64,000 nucleotides of DNA from UBA9676 sp963730065 (lineage in GTDB: Bacteria > Actinomycetota > Actinomycetes > Streptosporangiales > Streptosporangiaceae), in contig CAVSQL010000014.1 of assembly GCA_963730065.1 (NCBI GenBank), positions 806,001 to 870,000 on the forward strand. The letters are read 5' to 3'. Of this stretch, positions 1 to 8,619 are shown piece after piece (the stretch's first letter is position 1; each line of letters opens with the position of its first letter). A program made the translations under genes and the position numbers. Under the pieces are notes generated by a model. That model was not told the DNA's origin, did not search any database, and saw only the letters and a program-made list of their open reading frames with translations.

Positions 1-1248
1 ATGGAGCTGGTGGACGGGCCGTCGCTGGCCGCTGTCCTGGCGGCCGGGCCGATCGGCGTCGCCCAGACCATGGACGTGGTCGCCCAGGTGGCGGCGGGCC
101 TGCAGACGGCGCACGCGGCCGGGCTGGTGCACCGCGACATCAAGCCGGCCAACCTGCTGCTCGCCGCGGACGGCCAGGTGAAAATCACCGACTTCGGGAT
201 CGCACACGTTGCCGGGTCGGTCCCGGTCACCCGCACCGGCATCGTGATGGGAACCCCCGCGTACCTGGCCCCGGAACGGGTGTCGGGCGCGTCGGCCACC
301 CCAGCGGCCGACCTGTACTCGCTCGGCGTGGTCGCCTACGAATGCCTGGCCGGGGCCGCGCCCTTCGCCGGCAAGCCGCTGGAGGTCGCGGTCGCGCACC
401 GGGACCTGCCGCTGCCCCCCTTCCCCCATCCGGTGCCCGCCGACGTGGCGCAGCTGATCGGGGACATGACCGCCAAGGACCCCGCCGCCCGGCCGGCCAG
501 CGCACAGGAGGTCGGCACCCGGGCCAGCCTCCTGCGCGAGGAGATGGCGGGCGGCGTAGCCGGTGGTGCTGGCTCGTGGCAGTACAGCGTCCCGGTCGCC
601 GTCGCCGGCATCCTGCCGGCCGGCCCGGCCGCCGCCCCGGACCCGACGCTCGGGTGGCAGCCCCCACCGGCCAGGCGGACCAGGCAGACCAGGCGGCCCG
701 CAGCGGCCTGCCGCCCCGCGCCGGCTGGGCCGGCCGCGCGGTCCAGGCGGACCCGGTGGATCGCGGCCGCCGCCTCGACGGCCGCCGTCGCCGCGCTGGC
801 GGTAGTGGCGCTGGCCATGACGTCGGGCCCGGGCCGCGGCCCGGCGAGCGCGGCGGGCCCGGCCCGCCAGGCGAGCCAGCCCCCGGCCGCCGCGCCGAGC
901 CCGCCGGTGACGCGGAGCCCGTCACCGGTGGCGAGCGCGCCTGCCGCGCCGGTCACGGTGGAGGTCACCGCGGACACGCTGATCGGGCAGCCGCTGGGGC
1001 AGGTGCGCCAGCAGCTGCAGCTCCTGGGGCTGGTCGTCCAGGTGCACCGCAACCCCTCCCACCAGGATGCCGGGACCGTCCTGGCGGTGATGCCGAGCGG
1101 CAAGGTGCGCAAGGCGAGCGTCATCGTGGTGACCGTGGCCGTCATGCAGTCCCGGGACGGCCATGGCCACGGCCATCACCAGCACGGGGACGGCAACGGC
1201 GGCCAGACGGTCATGTCCACCGGCGCGGTGGCGGCCGGCGGCGGCTGA
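1..1248 (+). CDS. Serine/threonine protein kinase with PASTA domain, 5' partial
   Basis: This is a membrane-anchored Hanks-type kinase cut by the window edge. The N-lobe with its glycine loop and ATP-binding lysine is missing, so the ATG at base 1 is an internal methionine of the hinge region. The C-lobe is intact: HRD at residues 45-47, catalytic-loop N51, DFG at 64-66 and APE at 90-92. A Pro/Ala-rich juxtamembrane stretch leads to one hydrophobic segment at about 253-274. A single extracellular PASTA-like repeat follows at about 317-380. The tail carries a His-rich run (HGHGHHQHG, about 388-396) that is not part of the usual architecture. PASTA kinases commonly sense muropeptides and phosphorylate cell-wall and division proteins; the substrate here is unknown. 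It stands apart from the adjacent glycan genes. Confidence 0.9.
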   Translation: MELVDGPSLAAVLAAGPIGVAQTMDVVAQVAAGLQTAHAAGLVHRDIKPANLLLAADGQVKITDFGIAHVAGSVPVTRTGIVMGTPAYLAPERVSGASATPAADLYSLGVVAYECLAGAAPFAGKPLEVAVAHRDLPLPPFPHPVPADVAQLIGDMTAKDPAARPASAQEVGTRASLLREEMAGGVAGGAGSWQYSVPVAVAGILPAGPAAAPDPTLGWQPPPARRTRQTRRPAAACRPAPAGPAARSRRTRWIAAAASTAAVAALAVVALAMTSGPGRGPASAAGPARQASQPPAAAPSPPVTRSPSPVASAPAAPVTVEVTADTLIGQPLGQVRQQLQLLGLVVQVHRNPSHQDAGTVLAVMPSGKVRKASVIVVTVAVMQSRDGHGHGHHQHGDGNGGQTVMSTGAVAAGGG

Positions 1249-1287
1249 TCCGCCGCGCCGCTGGCCGGGCCGCCCGGCGGACCCTTC

Positions 1288-1475
1288 TCAGGTGACCTCG
1301 ACGATGGCCGCCGCCACGAGCCGGCCGCGGCCGATGTCCAGCACGCCGAGTGTCCCGTGCGGCTGACGCCGCCGGTCGGTCGGCGACCCGGGATTGAAGA
1401 TCCGCTGGCCGCCCGCGGCCTTGTCCACCGGATGTGGGAGTGGCCGAAGACCACCAGGGCGGGGCGGGGAACCGG
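1288..1475 (-). pseudogene. C-terminal remnant of a YfcE-like metallophosphoesterase
   Basis: Read on the minus strand, the segment starts with VVFGHSHI, the metal-binding GHxH motif of calcineurin-like phosphoesterases. The expected continuation (PVDK, then IFNPGSPTDRRRQPHG, then GVLDIGRGRL, then VAAAIVEVT and a stop at 1288-1290) lies in another frame. One missing base immediately after the HSHI codons explains the shift. Upstream of about 1475 homology stops abruptly, so the N-terminal half is gone. A possible matching N-terminal fragment lies at 4335-4445 on the same strand. The family hydrolyses phosphodiesters with two metal ions, but this copy cannot be functional. Confidence 0.7.
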
Positions 1476-1673
1476 CGCCAAAATCACGACATGTGCCCTT
1501 CCTGTGGCCAAGCGGTCGGACCGCCGGGTACGCTCCCCAGCCATGGCGACCAGGCGCGGCCGGGCGAGCATTCGGTCGACTTCGATCACTCCGGAGAATG
1601 CCGCGATCCTGACAAGCACTGGCATTGTCCGGGCCCGCTGGCGCGGTGTGTCAGCCCAGGAGGAATAACTAAA

Positions 1674-2300
1674 ATGCTCGCTCGGCTACGCCAGACGCTT
1701 GACAACCCCGCGTTCTACATCGCCTTGCAGAAGGGCATCGGCGCCGACCGGATCCGCTACCGGTGCCTCGACGAGGCGGAGTTGAAACCCGGCGACCGGG
1801 TACTCGATGTGGGCTGCGGCCCCGCGTACTACTTCGACCGGTTGCCGGAGGTGGAATACGTCGGCTTCGATACGTCCGAGCCGTACATTGCCTACGCTCG
1901 ACGGCGGTTCGGCGGGCGGGGCGACTTCCGCTGCGGGATCCTCGCCGCCGAACAGCTGAGCGAGCTGGGCCAATTCGACGTGGTCCTCCTTTTTGGTCTG
2001 CTCCACCATCTCGATGACGCTGACTGCCTTACCCTGCTGGACCTCTCGGCCAGGGCGCTTGCGCCGGGTGGGCGGGTGGTCAGCTGCGATACGACCGTGC
2101 ACGAGGGCCAGCACCGAGTGTCGCGCTGGATGTCCGAGAACGACCGGGGCCAGTACGTCCGTTGGCCGAAGTCCTACGACAGCCTGGCCCGGGCCCGCTT
2201 CGGGGAACTGGAAACGACCGTGCTCGACACACTGAGCCGGGTGCCGACCAGCATCTACATGATGCGGATGGCCGCACCGCTGGCCTCCTCAGCGAAGTAA
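1674..2300 (+). CDS. Class I SAM-dependent methyltransferase
   Basis: A 208-residue Rossmann methyltransferase. The start is set by a strong AGGAGG seven bases before the ATG at 1674; a longer in-frame ORF upstream has no such site. Motif I is VLDVGCGP at residues 43-50, an acidic residue ends strand 2 (GFDTSEP), and the post-I region FDVVLLFGLLHHL resembles small-molecule methyltransferases. The C-terminal part (residues 140-208) is short and carries no recognisable substrate domain. It lies alone between the phosphoesterase remnant and a convergent GT-C gene. Four further methyltransferases occur in the first 36 kb, so glycan or lipid O-methylation is a reasonable guess, but the substrate cannot be read from the sequence. 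Confidence 0.8.
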   Translation: MLARLRQTLDNPAFYIALQKGIGADRIRYRCLDEAELKPGDRVLDVGCGPAYYFDRLPEVEYVGFDTSEPYIAYARRRFGGRGDFRCGILAAEQLSELGQFDVVLLFGLLHHLDDADCLTLLDLSARALAPGGRVVSCDTTVHEGQHRVSRWMSENDRGQYVRWPKSYDSLARARFGELETTVLDTLSRVPTSIYMMRMAAPLASSAK

Positions 2301-2390
2301 AGTTCACAGCCCAGCGGCCCGCACCCGGTCCTGGCCGGTTCAGCAACCCGGATCGGGTATGCCCATCGACCATCCCGGCCAGTGGACAAC

Positions 2391-4235
2391 TCAGCGGCGG
2401 TGAGGGCGGTCGTAGACGCGGAGCCGGATCAGCCAGGCGTGCAGGACCAGCCCACCTGCACGCAGCTCGGCGGCGCGTACCAGGGTCGGCCGGAAGGCGG
2501 CCAGTTCGCGCAGCACCCTGGGGAACGACACCACGGTGCTGTCGATCAGCAGCAGCTCGGGTGCCCGCCTCATCTCCAGCTTCCGGCGGTCGGCCGCGGT
2601 GAAGCCCGGCGGGCTGCTCGGTACGGAGTTGAACCAGCCGCGGTACAAACCGGCGTACTCGCCGAAGGGGCCGGAGTCGATCTGCGGCCGCCAGAGGAGG
2701 AGCTGCTCGCCGCGGTAGGTGGCCGGGCCGACGAACTGCTGCAAAGCGACGGTATTCCGGTAGGCATCAATGTAGGGCGCCGAGGTCCCGCCGAGCGCGG
2801 AGGAGTAGGCCGGGGGTGGGTCCCCGACAGTATGGCGCACCGGCGGGTGCCGCGGGATGGGCGCGACTGTGAGCGCGAGGATGCCGCCAGCGAACACGGC
2901 GAGCGCCAGCCCGATGGCCATGGCCCTGGCCAGGGGATCGCGGAGTCGGGCACTGCCGCCCGCCGCCGCGGCCGCGGCGATCACGGCTGCTACCAGGATG
3001 ATCCCGAACGGCACCCAGCCGAACGGCGGCACGTGCGGGTAGGCCTCGTAGGCGAGCGGGACGACGAGTAGCACGGCGGCGGGCAGCCACCGGGCGAGCG
3101 GGCGGTCCGACAGTGGGCGGGCCAGTTCCGCCACCGTGATCACTATCAGCAGGCACACTGCCGACCACAGCGTGGAGGAGAAGTAATGCTCCTCCAGGAG
3201 CTGCACCGTGCCGTGGAACTGCAGCCAGACGAAGACCACAATTTGCGCAGCGGCAATCACCCCGACCAGCAACACCGGGGTCGGCACCGCGCGAGCGCGG
3301 CGGGCGACTGCGACCGCGAAGGCGCCCAGCACAGCCGGAAGCACGAGCAGGTAGGCCACATACAGCGCCCACCGCCAGTTCGCCGAGTGCCACAGACGCG
3401 CCTGCCCGGAGAGGTAGCGATATCCCTGCCAGGTGATGTCAATGAAGTTGGCGTGGCCGATCAGCACCGCTGAGGCCACCACCAGCAGGCCGGTAACCGC
3501 GACCGCGACTCCGGTCAGCACGGCCAGATCGCCGAGCAACCCGACCCGGTCACGCACCAACCGCACACCCACGTAGCCGACCAGTGCCGCACCCACCAGC
3601 GGCACCGCGGCTCCGTGGGACCATACCGCCATCACGAGCAGCACCCCTGCGGCGGCGACCCACGCGCGGCGCCACCGCGGCGCACAAGGCATCGCCAGGC
3701 ACGCTACCGCCCCGATCATGTAGGAGACCACCGCGGAATCCGGATAATCGGTACCCCATGCGGTCACGATCACCGGCGAGGACAGGACCACCACGATGCC
3801 AGCCACCCCGGCAGGACGACCGTAGAGGCGGCGCAGCAGCAGATAGACGGGGCCCACGGCGAGCAGTGCGAGCACGTATCGGAAGACGAAGAAACCAGGC
3901 ACGGCGCCGAAGGCCAGGTAGGCCAGCCGGGCCGGCACCAGGAAACCGACCCGGGCACTCTCGCGCAGCCGGGCCGCACCGTAGATAGCGGCATAGCGGG
4001 TGAACACGTCGCGCGGGGCAAGGATGAAGGTGGTGTGCATGGCCGGATCAGGGATGACGTTCGGCGCCATCAGCCGAAGCCGGAGCACGAACGCGGCGAC
4101 GGCCGGGGACAGCGCCACCCCGAGCGCCTCAAGCCAGCCCGCCCACCCGGATCGCGGCCGCGCCGACTGGCGCGCCAGGACGGGCTCATGGGCGCCGGCG
4201 TCGAGCGGCCCGGCGCGATCAGAAACGGTTCCCAC
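2391..4235 (-). CDS. Multi-pass membrane glycosyltransferase-like protein (GT-C fold)
   Basis: A 614-residue protein with about a dozen hydrophobic segments beginning near residue 36, followed by a soluble C-terminal domain of roughly 130 residues. The first periplasmic loop contains DPAMH (63-67) and a second acidic site (GTDYPDS) follows the third or fourth segment. This is the usual layout of GT-C enzymes such as ArnT/PMT relatives, which transfer sugars from polyprenyl-phosphate donors on the outer face of the membrane. The start is GTG at 4235; a GGAGC lies just upstream. Two other GT-C genes lie at 20743 and 23254. Sugar and acceptor are unknown. Confidence 0.7.
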   Translation of the reverse strand: MGTVSDRAGPLDAGAHEPVLARQSARPRSGWAGWLEALGVALSPAVAAFVLRLRLMAPNVIPDPAMHTTFILAPRDVFTRYAAIYGAARLRESARVGFLVPARLAYLAFGAVPGFFVFRYVLALLAVGPVYLLLRRLYGRPAGVAGIVVVLSSPVIVTAWGTDYPDSAVVSYMIGAVACLAMPCAPRWRRAWVAAAGVLLVMAVWSHGAAVPLVGAALVGYVGVRLVRDRVGLLGDLAVLTGVAVAVTGLLVVASAVLIGHANFIDITWQGYRYLSGQARLWHSANWRWALYVAYLLVLPAVLGAFAVAVARRARAVPTPVLLVGVIAAAQIVVFVWLQFHGTVQLLEEHYFSSTLWSAVCLLIVITVAELARPLSDRPLARWLPAAVLLVVPLAYEAYPHVPPFGWVPFGIILVAAVIAAAAAAGGSARLRDPLARAMAIGLALAVFAGGILALTVAPIPRHPPVRHTVGDPPPAYSSALGGTSAPYIDAYRNTVALQQFVGPATYRGEQLLLWRPQIDSGPFGEYAGLYRGWFNSVPSSPPGFTAADRRKLEMRRAPELLLIDSTVVSFPRVLRELAAFRPTLVRAAELRAGGLVLHAWLIRLRVYDRPHRR

Positions 4236-4334
4236 GCTCCAACTATCGCATCACGCCGGCCGGCCCTGCGCCAGATACCCGGACCCGGCACCAAGATCAC
4301 CGTGCAGCTGCCGGGCTAACGGGTCGCTGCGGTG

Positions 4335-4445
4335 ACGACGCCACCCGCGCCGCCAGAGACCACACCATGGGCAAGAGGTCCGCGGCGCGCAGATGGCCGG
4401 CCACCCGGGGCGGGCAGAGCGCCAACGGCAGGGAGCGTGCGTATC
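4335..4445 (-). pseudogene. Possible N-terminal remnant of the same phosphoesterase
   Basis: On the minus strand, immediately beside the TetR remnant, the text reads ADTHAP and then, after a frame change, PPRVAGHLRAADL. These resemble the N-terminal (S/A)DTHxP metal motif and first helix of YfcE/MJ0936-type phosphoesterases. The following HAGDW-like motif is not preserved. Strand and order fit the C-terminal remnant at 1288-1475, with the middle of the gene replaced by about 2.9 kb holding a methyltransferase and a GT-C gene. The match is short and needs frameshifts, so this call is tentative. Confidence 0.3.
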
Positions 4446-4937
4446 CGCGAGTTCTACGCGCGCAACCAGGCCGAGCACGGGGCGGCCTGCCGCGCGGTGC
4501 TGGCCGCCGAGACCGGCTTCGCGCCCCGCCTGCGCGGCACCTTGCGGGCGCTGATCGACGTGCTGGCCCCGTACCACACCTTCGCCGCCAAGTTCTTCAA
4601 GCACGCGGCCGAGCCCAGCAACCCGCTGAGCCCGTTCAGCACCGAATCGAGCCCGGCGCGGGACGCGGCGCTCGCTCTCTACCAGGAGGTGATCGACGGC
4701 TCATCGCTGCGGCTCGACCGCGACCTGCGCACCCGGCTGCCCGAACTGCTGTGGCTGTACTCGCTGGGCATCGTGATGTTCTGGGTGCACGACACCTCGC
4801 CCGGCTGCGCCAAGACCTACGAGCTCATCGACCGCACGGTCCCGCTGGCCGACCGGCTGGTCTCGCTCTCCCGGCTGCCCGTGCTGCGCTCGACCCTGGC
4901 CGAGGTCCTCTCGATCGTCGCGGACATGCGGGGCTGA
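4446..4937 (+). pseudogene. TetR-family regulator lacking its DNA-binding domain
   Basis: From EFYARNQAEH onward the translation matches the ligand-binding core of a TetR/AcrR-family subgroup, including PYHTFAAKFFKHAAEPSNPL and the hydrophobic helix LPELLWLYSLGIVMFWVHD. Intact members begin with a helix-turn-helix of about 45 residues that leads directly into this EFYAR segment. Here the codons before 4446 encode only a Pro/Arg-rich stretch with no helix-turn-helix. An ORF is open from 4332, but its first 38 residues look non-native. The protein could not bind DNA, so it is probably a truncated gene, possibly damaged by the same rearrangement that split the phosphoesterase. A ligD-type gene follows 45 bases downstream. 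Confidence 0.65.
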
Positions 4938-4982
4938 CCGCGGCGGACGGGCCGGTCACGCACGGGCGGTTAAGGTGGCCAC

Positions 4983-6320
4983 ATGCCGGACCGCAAACAG
5001 ATCCTGGAGGTGGCTGGCCGCCCGGTCGTGGTCACCAACCCGGATAAGGTCTTCTTCCCCGCGGCCGGTGTCACCAAGCTTGACCTGGTCCGCTACTACC
5101 TGAGCGTCGCCGGGGGCGCGCTGCGCGGGGTGGCGGGCCGGCCGATGGTGCTCAAACGGTTCGTGCACGGCGCCGACGGTGAGGCCTTCTTCCAGAAGCG
5201 TGCCCCCGACAAGCGCCCGGACTGGACCGAGACGGTCACCCTGCGCTTCCCGTCCGGCCGGGCCGCCGAGGAGATCGTGGTCCGCGACGCCGCGCAGCTC
5301 GCCTGGGTGGTGAACCTGGGCTGCATCGACCTCAACCCGCATCCGGTCCGGGCGGATGACCTCGACCATCCCGACGAGCTGCGGGTGGATCTGGACCCGG
5401 TGCCGGGGATCGGGTGGCCGCAGATCCTGCAGGTCGCCCTGGTCGCCCGGGACGCGCTGGCCGACTTCGGCCTGGCCGGCTGGCCCAAGACCTCGGGCTC
5501 GCGCGGCTTCCACATCTACGCCCGGATCGAGCCCCGCTGGACCTTCGCCCAGGTCCGCCGGGCCGCGGTCGCGCTGGCCCGGGAGATCGAGCGGCGCGCG
5601 CCCGAGCTGGCCACCGCGAAATGGTGGAAGGAGGAACGCCACGGCGTCTTCGTCGACTACAACCAGAACGCCAAGGACCGGACGGTCGCGTCAGCGTACT
5701 CGATCCGCCCCACCCGCGACGCCCGGGTGTCCACCCCGCTGGCCTGGCCGGAGGTGCCCGGCTGCGACCCGGAGGCGTTCACGATCGGCACCGTGCCGGA
5801 GCGGTTCGCCCGGCTCGGCGATCCGTGGCAGGACATGGACGGCGCGGCGGGGTCGCTGGAGCCGCTGCTCACTCGGGCGGATGAGGACGAGGCGGCCGGC
5901 CTGGGCGACGCACCCTGGCCGCCGCACTACGACAAGCAGGCCGGTGAGCCACCCCGGGTCCAGCCCTCCAAACGGCGTGCGGCCGCCGCCCCGCCGGCTG
6001 TCCCGGGCCAGACAAGCGGCCCGACCGGGCGGCGGCGGTCCACCATGCCGCTCATCGAGGTCGCCCGGGCCGCCAGCGAGACGGAGGCGCGGGCGGGCCT
6101 GGAGCGGTGGAAGGAACGGCACGCCGGCATCTGGCCCCTGCTCCAGCCGGCCGACATCCTGGTCGACAAGATGCGCGGGCGCAGCTCCGTCTGGACCCGC
6201 ATCCGGCTGAACCTGCGGCACGTGCCGGAGGCGCAGCGGCCGCCGCAGGAGCCGCTGGAGGTCGACTACGACCCGTGGGCGGGCCCGGGCCGCCGCCCAT
6301 ACAACGCGCCCGAGCGGTAA
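4983..6320 (+). CDS. LigD-type primase-polymerase (non-homologous end joining)
   Basis: A 445-residue archaeo-eukaryotic primase-type polymerase, the PolDom of bacterial LigD as a separate protein. It fills or extends DNA ends during Ku-dependent end joining and prefers ribonucleotides. Catalytic aspartates are visible in VDLDP (D136 and D138), with the nucleotide-binding SGSRGFHIY at 171-179 and the third acidic residue in VFVDYNQNAKDRT (D225). After a Pro/Ala linker, a C-terminal region (about 345-445, with DKMRGRSSVWTRI) matches the extension usual in actinomycete stand-alone PolDom proteins. The start follows AAGGTGG. It converges on ugd with the two stop codons abutting. No ku or ATP-dependent ligase gene is in the window. 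Confidence 0.88.
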   Translation: MPDRKQILEVAGRPVVVTNPDKVFFPAAGVTKLDLVRYYLSVAGGALRGVAGRPMVLKRFVHGADGEAFFQKRAPDKRPDWTETVTLRFPSGRAAEEIVVRDAAQLAWVVNLGCIDLNPHPVRADDLDHPDELRVDLDPVPGIGWPQILQVALVARDALADFGLAGWPKTSGSRGFHIYARIEPRWTFAQVRRAAVALAREIERRAPELATAKWWKEERHGVFVDYNQNAKDRTVASAYSIRPTRDARVSTPLAWPEVPGCDPEAFTIGTVPERFARLGDPWQDMDGAAGSLEPLLTRADEDEAAGLGDAPWPPHYDKQAGEPPRVQPSKRRAAAAPPAVPGQTSGPTGRRRSTMPLIEVARAASETEARAGLERWKERHAGIWPLLQPADILVDKMRGRSSVWTRIRLNLRHVPEAQRPPQEPLEVDYDPWAGPGRRPYNAPER

Positions 6321-7676
6321 TCAGCGGGAAGGGTCCAGCCAGACAGCGCTTTCCGTGTCCTCTGCGACCCCGAGTGCCCGGTACTCCCATCCGGCTTCCC
6401 GCCACGCGGCCGGGTCGAGTGCATTGCGGGCGTCGATGATGTTGCGGCGGGCCACCAGGCCGGATAGGCGGCCCGGCGTGAGCGCGGTGAACTCGGGCCA
6501 TTCGGTGAGCAGCAGCACGACGTGCGCGTCCCGGGCGGCTTCGGTCAGGTTATGCGCATAGCGAAGTTCGGGGCGGGCGCGGCGGGCGTTGTCCAGCGCG
6601 GCCGGGTCGTAGACGGTGACACGCGCTCCCATACCGGTCAGGATCTGCGCCACGTCCAGGGCCGGGGAGTCGCGCACATCGTCGGATCCCGGCTTGAACG
6701 CGGCGCCCAGGAGGCAGACCGGTGCCCCGGCCAGGTTCCCGCTGGCCAGCTCCAGAGCCAGGTCGGCGGTGCGGGCGCGGCGCCGCAAGTTGATCGCATC
6801 CACCTCACGCAGAAAGCCGACAGCAGCACCCGCGCCGAGATCCTCGGCGCGGGCCACGAACGCGCGGATATCCTTGGGCAGGCAGCCGCCGCCGAAGCCC
6901 AGCCCGGCCCGCAGGAAGGACTGGCCTATGCGCGGGTCGGCGCCGAGGATCCGCGCCAGGTCGTGCACGTCACCCCCGGCGGCCTCGCAGATCTCGGCCA
7001 TCGCGTTGATAAAGGAGATCTTGGTGGCCAGGAACGCGTTGGCCGAGGCCTTGGCAAGCTCAGCGGTCTCCAGCGTGGTGACAATGAAGGGGGTGCCGTC
7101 CGCGAGCGGGCGCGCGTACACCTGCTGGAGAATCTGCTCGGCCCGGCGGGAGGTGACGCCCGCGACGATCCTGCTCGGTGCCAGGGTGTCTGCCACCGCG
7201 GTGCCCTCACGCAGGAACTCCGGATTCCACGCCAGCTCGGCGCCCTCGCAGGCCCCGGCGAGCTCGGTGGCGACCCGCCGCGCGGTGCCCACCGGCACGG
7301 TGGACTTGCCGACGACCAGGCACGGCCGGTCGAGCAGCGGGGCCAGCGCCGCAACGCAGGCATTCACCTGGGACAGGTCGGCATGATCGCTGCCTGGCTG
7401 CTGCGGGGTGCCGGTGCAGATGAAATGCACATCACCGAACTTCGCCGCGCTGCGATAGGACGTGGTGAACCTCACCCGCCCGGCGTCGAGCCCGGCCCGC
7501 AAGAGCTCTTCCAGGCCAGGTTCGTAGATGGGCAGCTGCCCGGCATTGAGCTGGTCAACCCGCCGCTGGTCGACGTCCACGCCGAGAACCTCGAACCCCA
7601 GGCTGGCCATACATGCAGCGTGGGTGATGCCCAGGTATCCCGCGCCGAGCACGGTAAGGCCCAGCCCGTCACTCAT
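6321..7676 (-). CDS. ugd: UDP-glucose 6-dehydrogenase
   Basis: A 451-residue enzyme that oxidises UDP-glucose twice with NAD+ to UDP-glucuronic acid. The N-terminal Rossmann motif is LGAGYLG near residue 8. The catalytic cysteine is C265 in GFGGGCLPKDI, and the C-terminal UDP-binding domain contains GAAFKPGSDDVRDSPAL. The start at 7676 was chosen over an ORF 25 codons longer because AAGGAAGG precedes it. An AT-rich stretch at about 7795-7856, upstream in the direction of transcription, may hold its own promoter, separating it from the operon that ends at 7857. UDP-glucuronate is the likely precursor for a uronic-acid glycan built by the neighbours. TuaD-type sugar-nucleotide dehydrogenases with other substrates are the main alternative. 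Confidence 0.9.
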   Translation of the reverse strand: MSDGLGLTVLGAGYLGITHAACMASLGFEVLGVDVDQRRVDQLNAGQLPIYEPGLEELLRAGLDAGRVRFTTSYRSAAKFGDVHFICTGTPQQPGSDHADLSQVNACVAALAPLLDRPCLVVGKSTVPVGTARRVATELAGACEGAELAWNPEFLREGTAVADTLAPSRIVAGVTSRRAEQILQQVYARPLADGTPFIVTTLETAELAKASANAFLATKISFINAMAEICEAAGGDVHDLARILGADPRIGQSFLRAGLGFGGGCLPKDIRAFVARAEDLGAGAAVGFLREVDAINLRRRARTADLALELASGNLAGAPVCLLGAAFKPGSDDVRDSPALDVAQILTGMGARVTVYDPAALDNARRARPELRYAHNLTEAARDAHVVLLLTEWPEFTALTPGRLSGLVARRNIIDARNALDPAAWREAGWEYRALGVAEDTESAVWLDPSR

Positions 7677-7856
7677 CGCAGCAGCCTTCCTTGATCCCGG
7701 CGCCCGGCAGAACGCGTCGAGTGCAGCCTGTCGGCACGCGGCTGGGCCCACCTCATGGCCGCCCTGCCGCCCGGCTGGTATTCAGGACACTCACGCCGAC
7801 GTACCTACCATATTTGCACCAAACAGAAGTGGGCGAACGTTAAATTGCCACGGCCA

Positions 7857-8615
7857 TTAGCGGGCGGCGGTGATCATCAGGTGCCAGCCGATGATCTTGC
7901 CGAGCGGGCGCCGGACGGACAGCGGCAGCTTGGTGGTCAGCGGCCCGAAGCCGTAGGTGAACGGGTAGTCCGCGTAGATCTGCACGCTCGCGAAGTCGCG
8001 GAACAGCCTGCGGGCGCCGCCGCGGCTGAAGGTGTAGACGACCGGGCAGTGGTCCTTCCGGTCGGTGGGCGACTCATACGGCAGCCGCAGCGCCCAGTGG
8101 ATGAAGTTGACCAGCGAGTCCCGGTGGTACAGCATCACGTACGCCGTCCCGCCGGGCCGCAGCACCCGGTGCACCTCCGCCACGGACCGCTCGATGTCCG
8201 GCGTATGGTGGAGCACGCCGAACGAGTAGACCGCGTCGAAGCTCGCGTCGGGGAAGTCGAGTCCCTCGGCGTTGCCCAGCCGGAAGTCGATGCTGACCCG
8301 ACGCTGTGCGGCGAACTGCCTGGCCACCGCGAGGGCGTTCTCGGTCAGGTCGACCGCTGTCACCTGGTAGCCGCGCTTGGCCAGCTGGATGCTGTCCACC
8401 CCGATGCCGCAGCCGACCTCGAGCAGCTTCTTGCCGTGGCCGTCCATCGAGGCGAACAGCTCGGGCAGGTGGTAGTGGGTGCGGTAGCGGCGCTGCTCGA
8501 TCTCGCCGAAGTACTCCTCCGAGGCTCGCGCCGCGTCGGTGTAGTACTCGTTGTTGATGTGTGACTGCCAGAAGTCCCGGACCGTGTCAACGGTGCTGCC
8601 CGGCAGGGGTTTCAT
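7857..8615 (-). CDS. Class I SAM-dependent methyltransferase
   Basis: A 252-residue methyltransferase. Motif I is LLEVGCGIGVDS (about 65-76) and acidic motif II is AVDLTENAL. Motif IV is FDAVYSFGVLHHTPD, followed by VLRPGGTAYVML. The C-terminal 70 residues contain YTFSRGGARRLF, a pattern frequent in methyltransferases of sugar and polysaccharide clusters. AAGGAG precedes the ATG. It begins four bases after the stop of the AsnB gene, so it is the last tightly coupled gene of the leftward operon. The role is probably methylation of a glycan or its precursor, inferred from neighbours only. Confidence 0.82.
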   Translation of the reverse strand: MKPLPGSTVDTVRDFWQSHINNEYYTDAARASEEYFGEIEQRRYRTHYHLPELFASMDGHGKKLLEVGCGIGVDSIQLAKRGYQVTAVDLTENALAVARQFAAQRRVSIDFRLGNAEGLDFPDASFDAVYSFGVLHHTPDIERSVAEVHRVLRPGGTAYVMLYHRDSLVNFIHWALRLPYESPTDRKDHCPVVYTFSRGGARRLFRDFASVQIYADYPFTYGFGPLTTKLPLSVRRPLGKIIGWHLMITAAR

Positions 8616-8619
8616 GACG

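Noticed and set aside
2382..3071. Long plus-strand ORF opposite the first GT-C gene
   Set aside because: Its composition is Arg/Gly/Gln-rich without family similarity, and the opposite strand encodes a clear membrane protein.
4251..4319. GPGTKITVQLPG followed by a stop, resembling the end of a sensor kinase
   Set aside because: Only a dozen residues match and nothing upstream supports a kinase domain.
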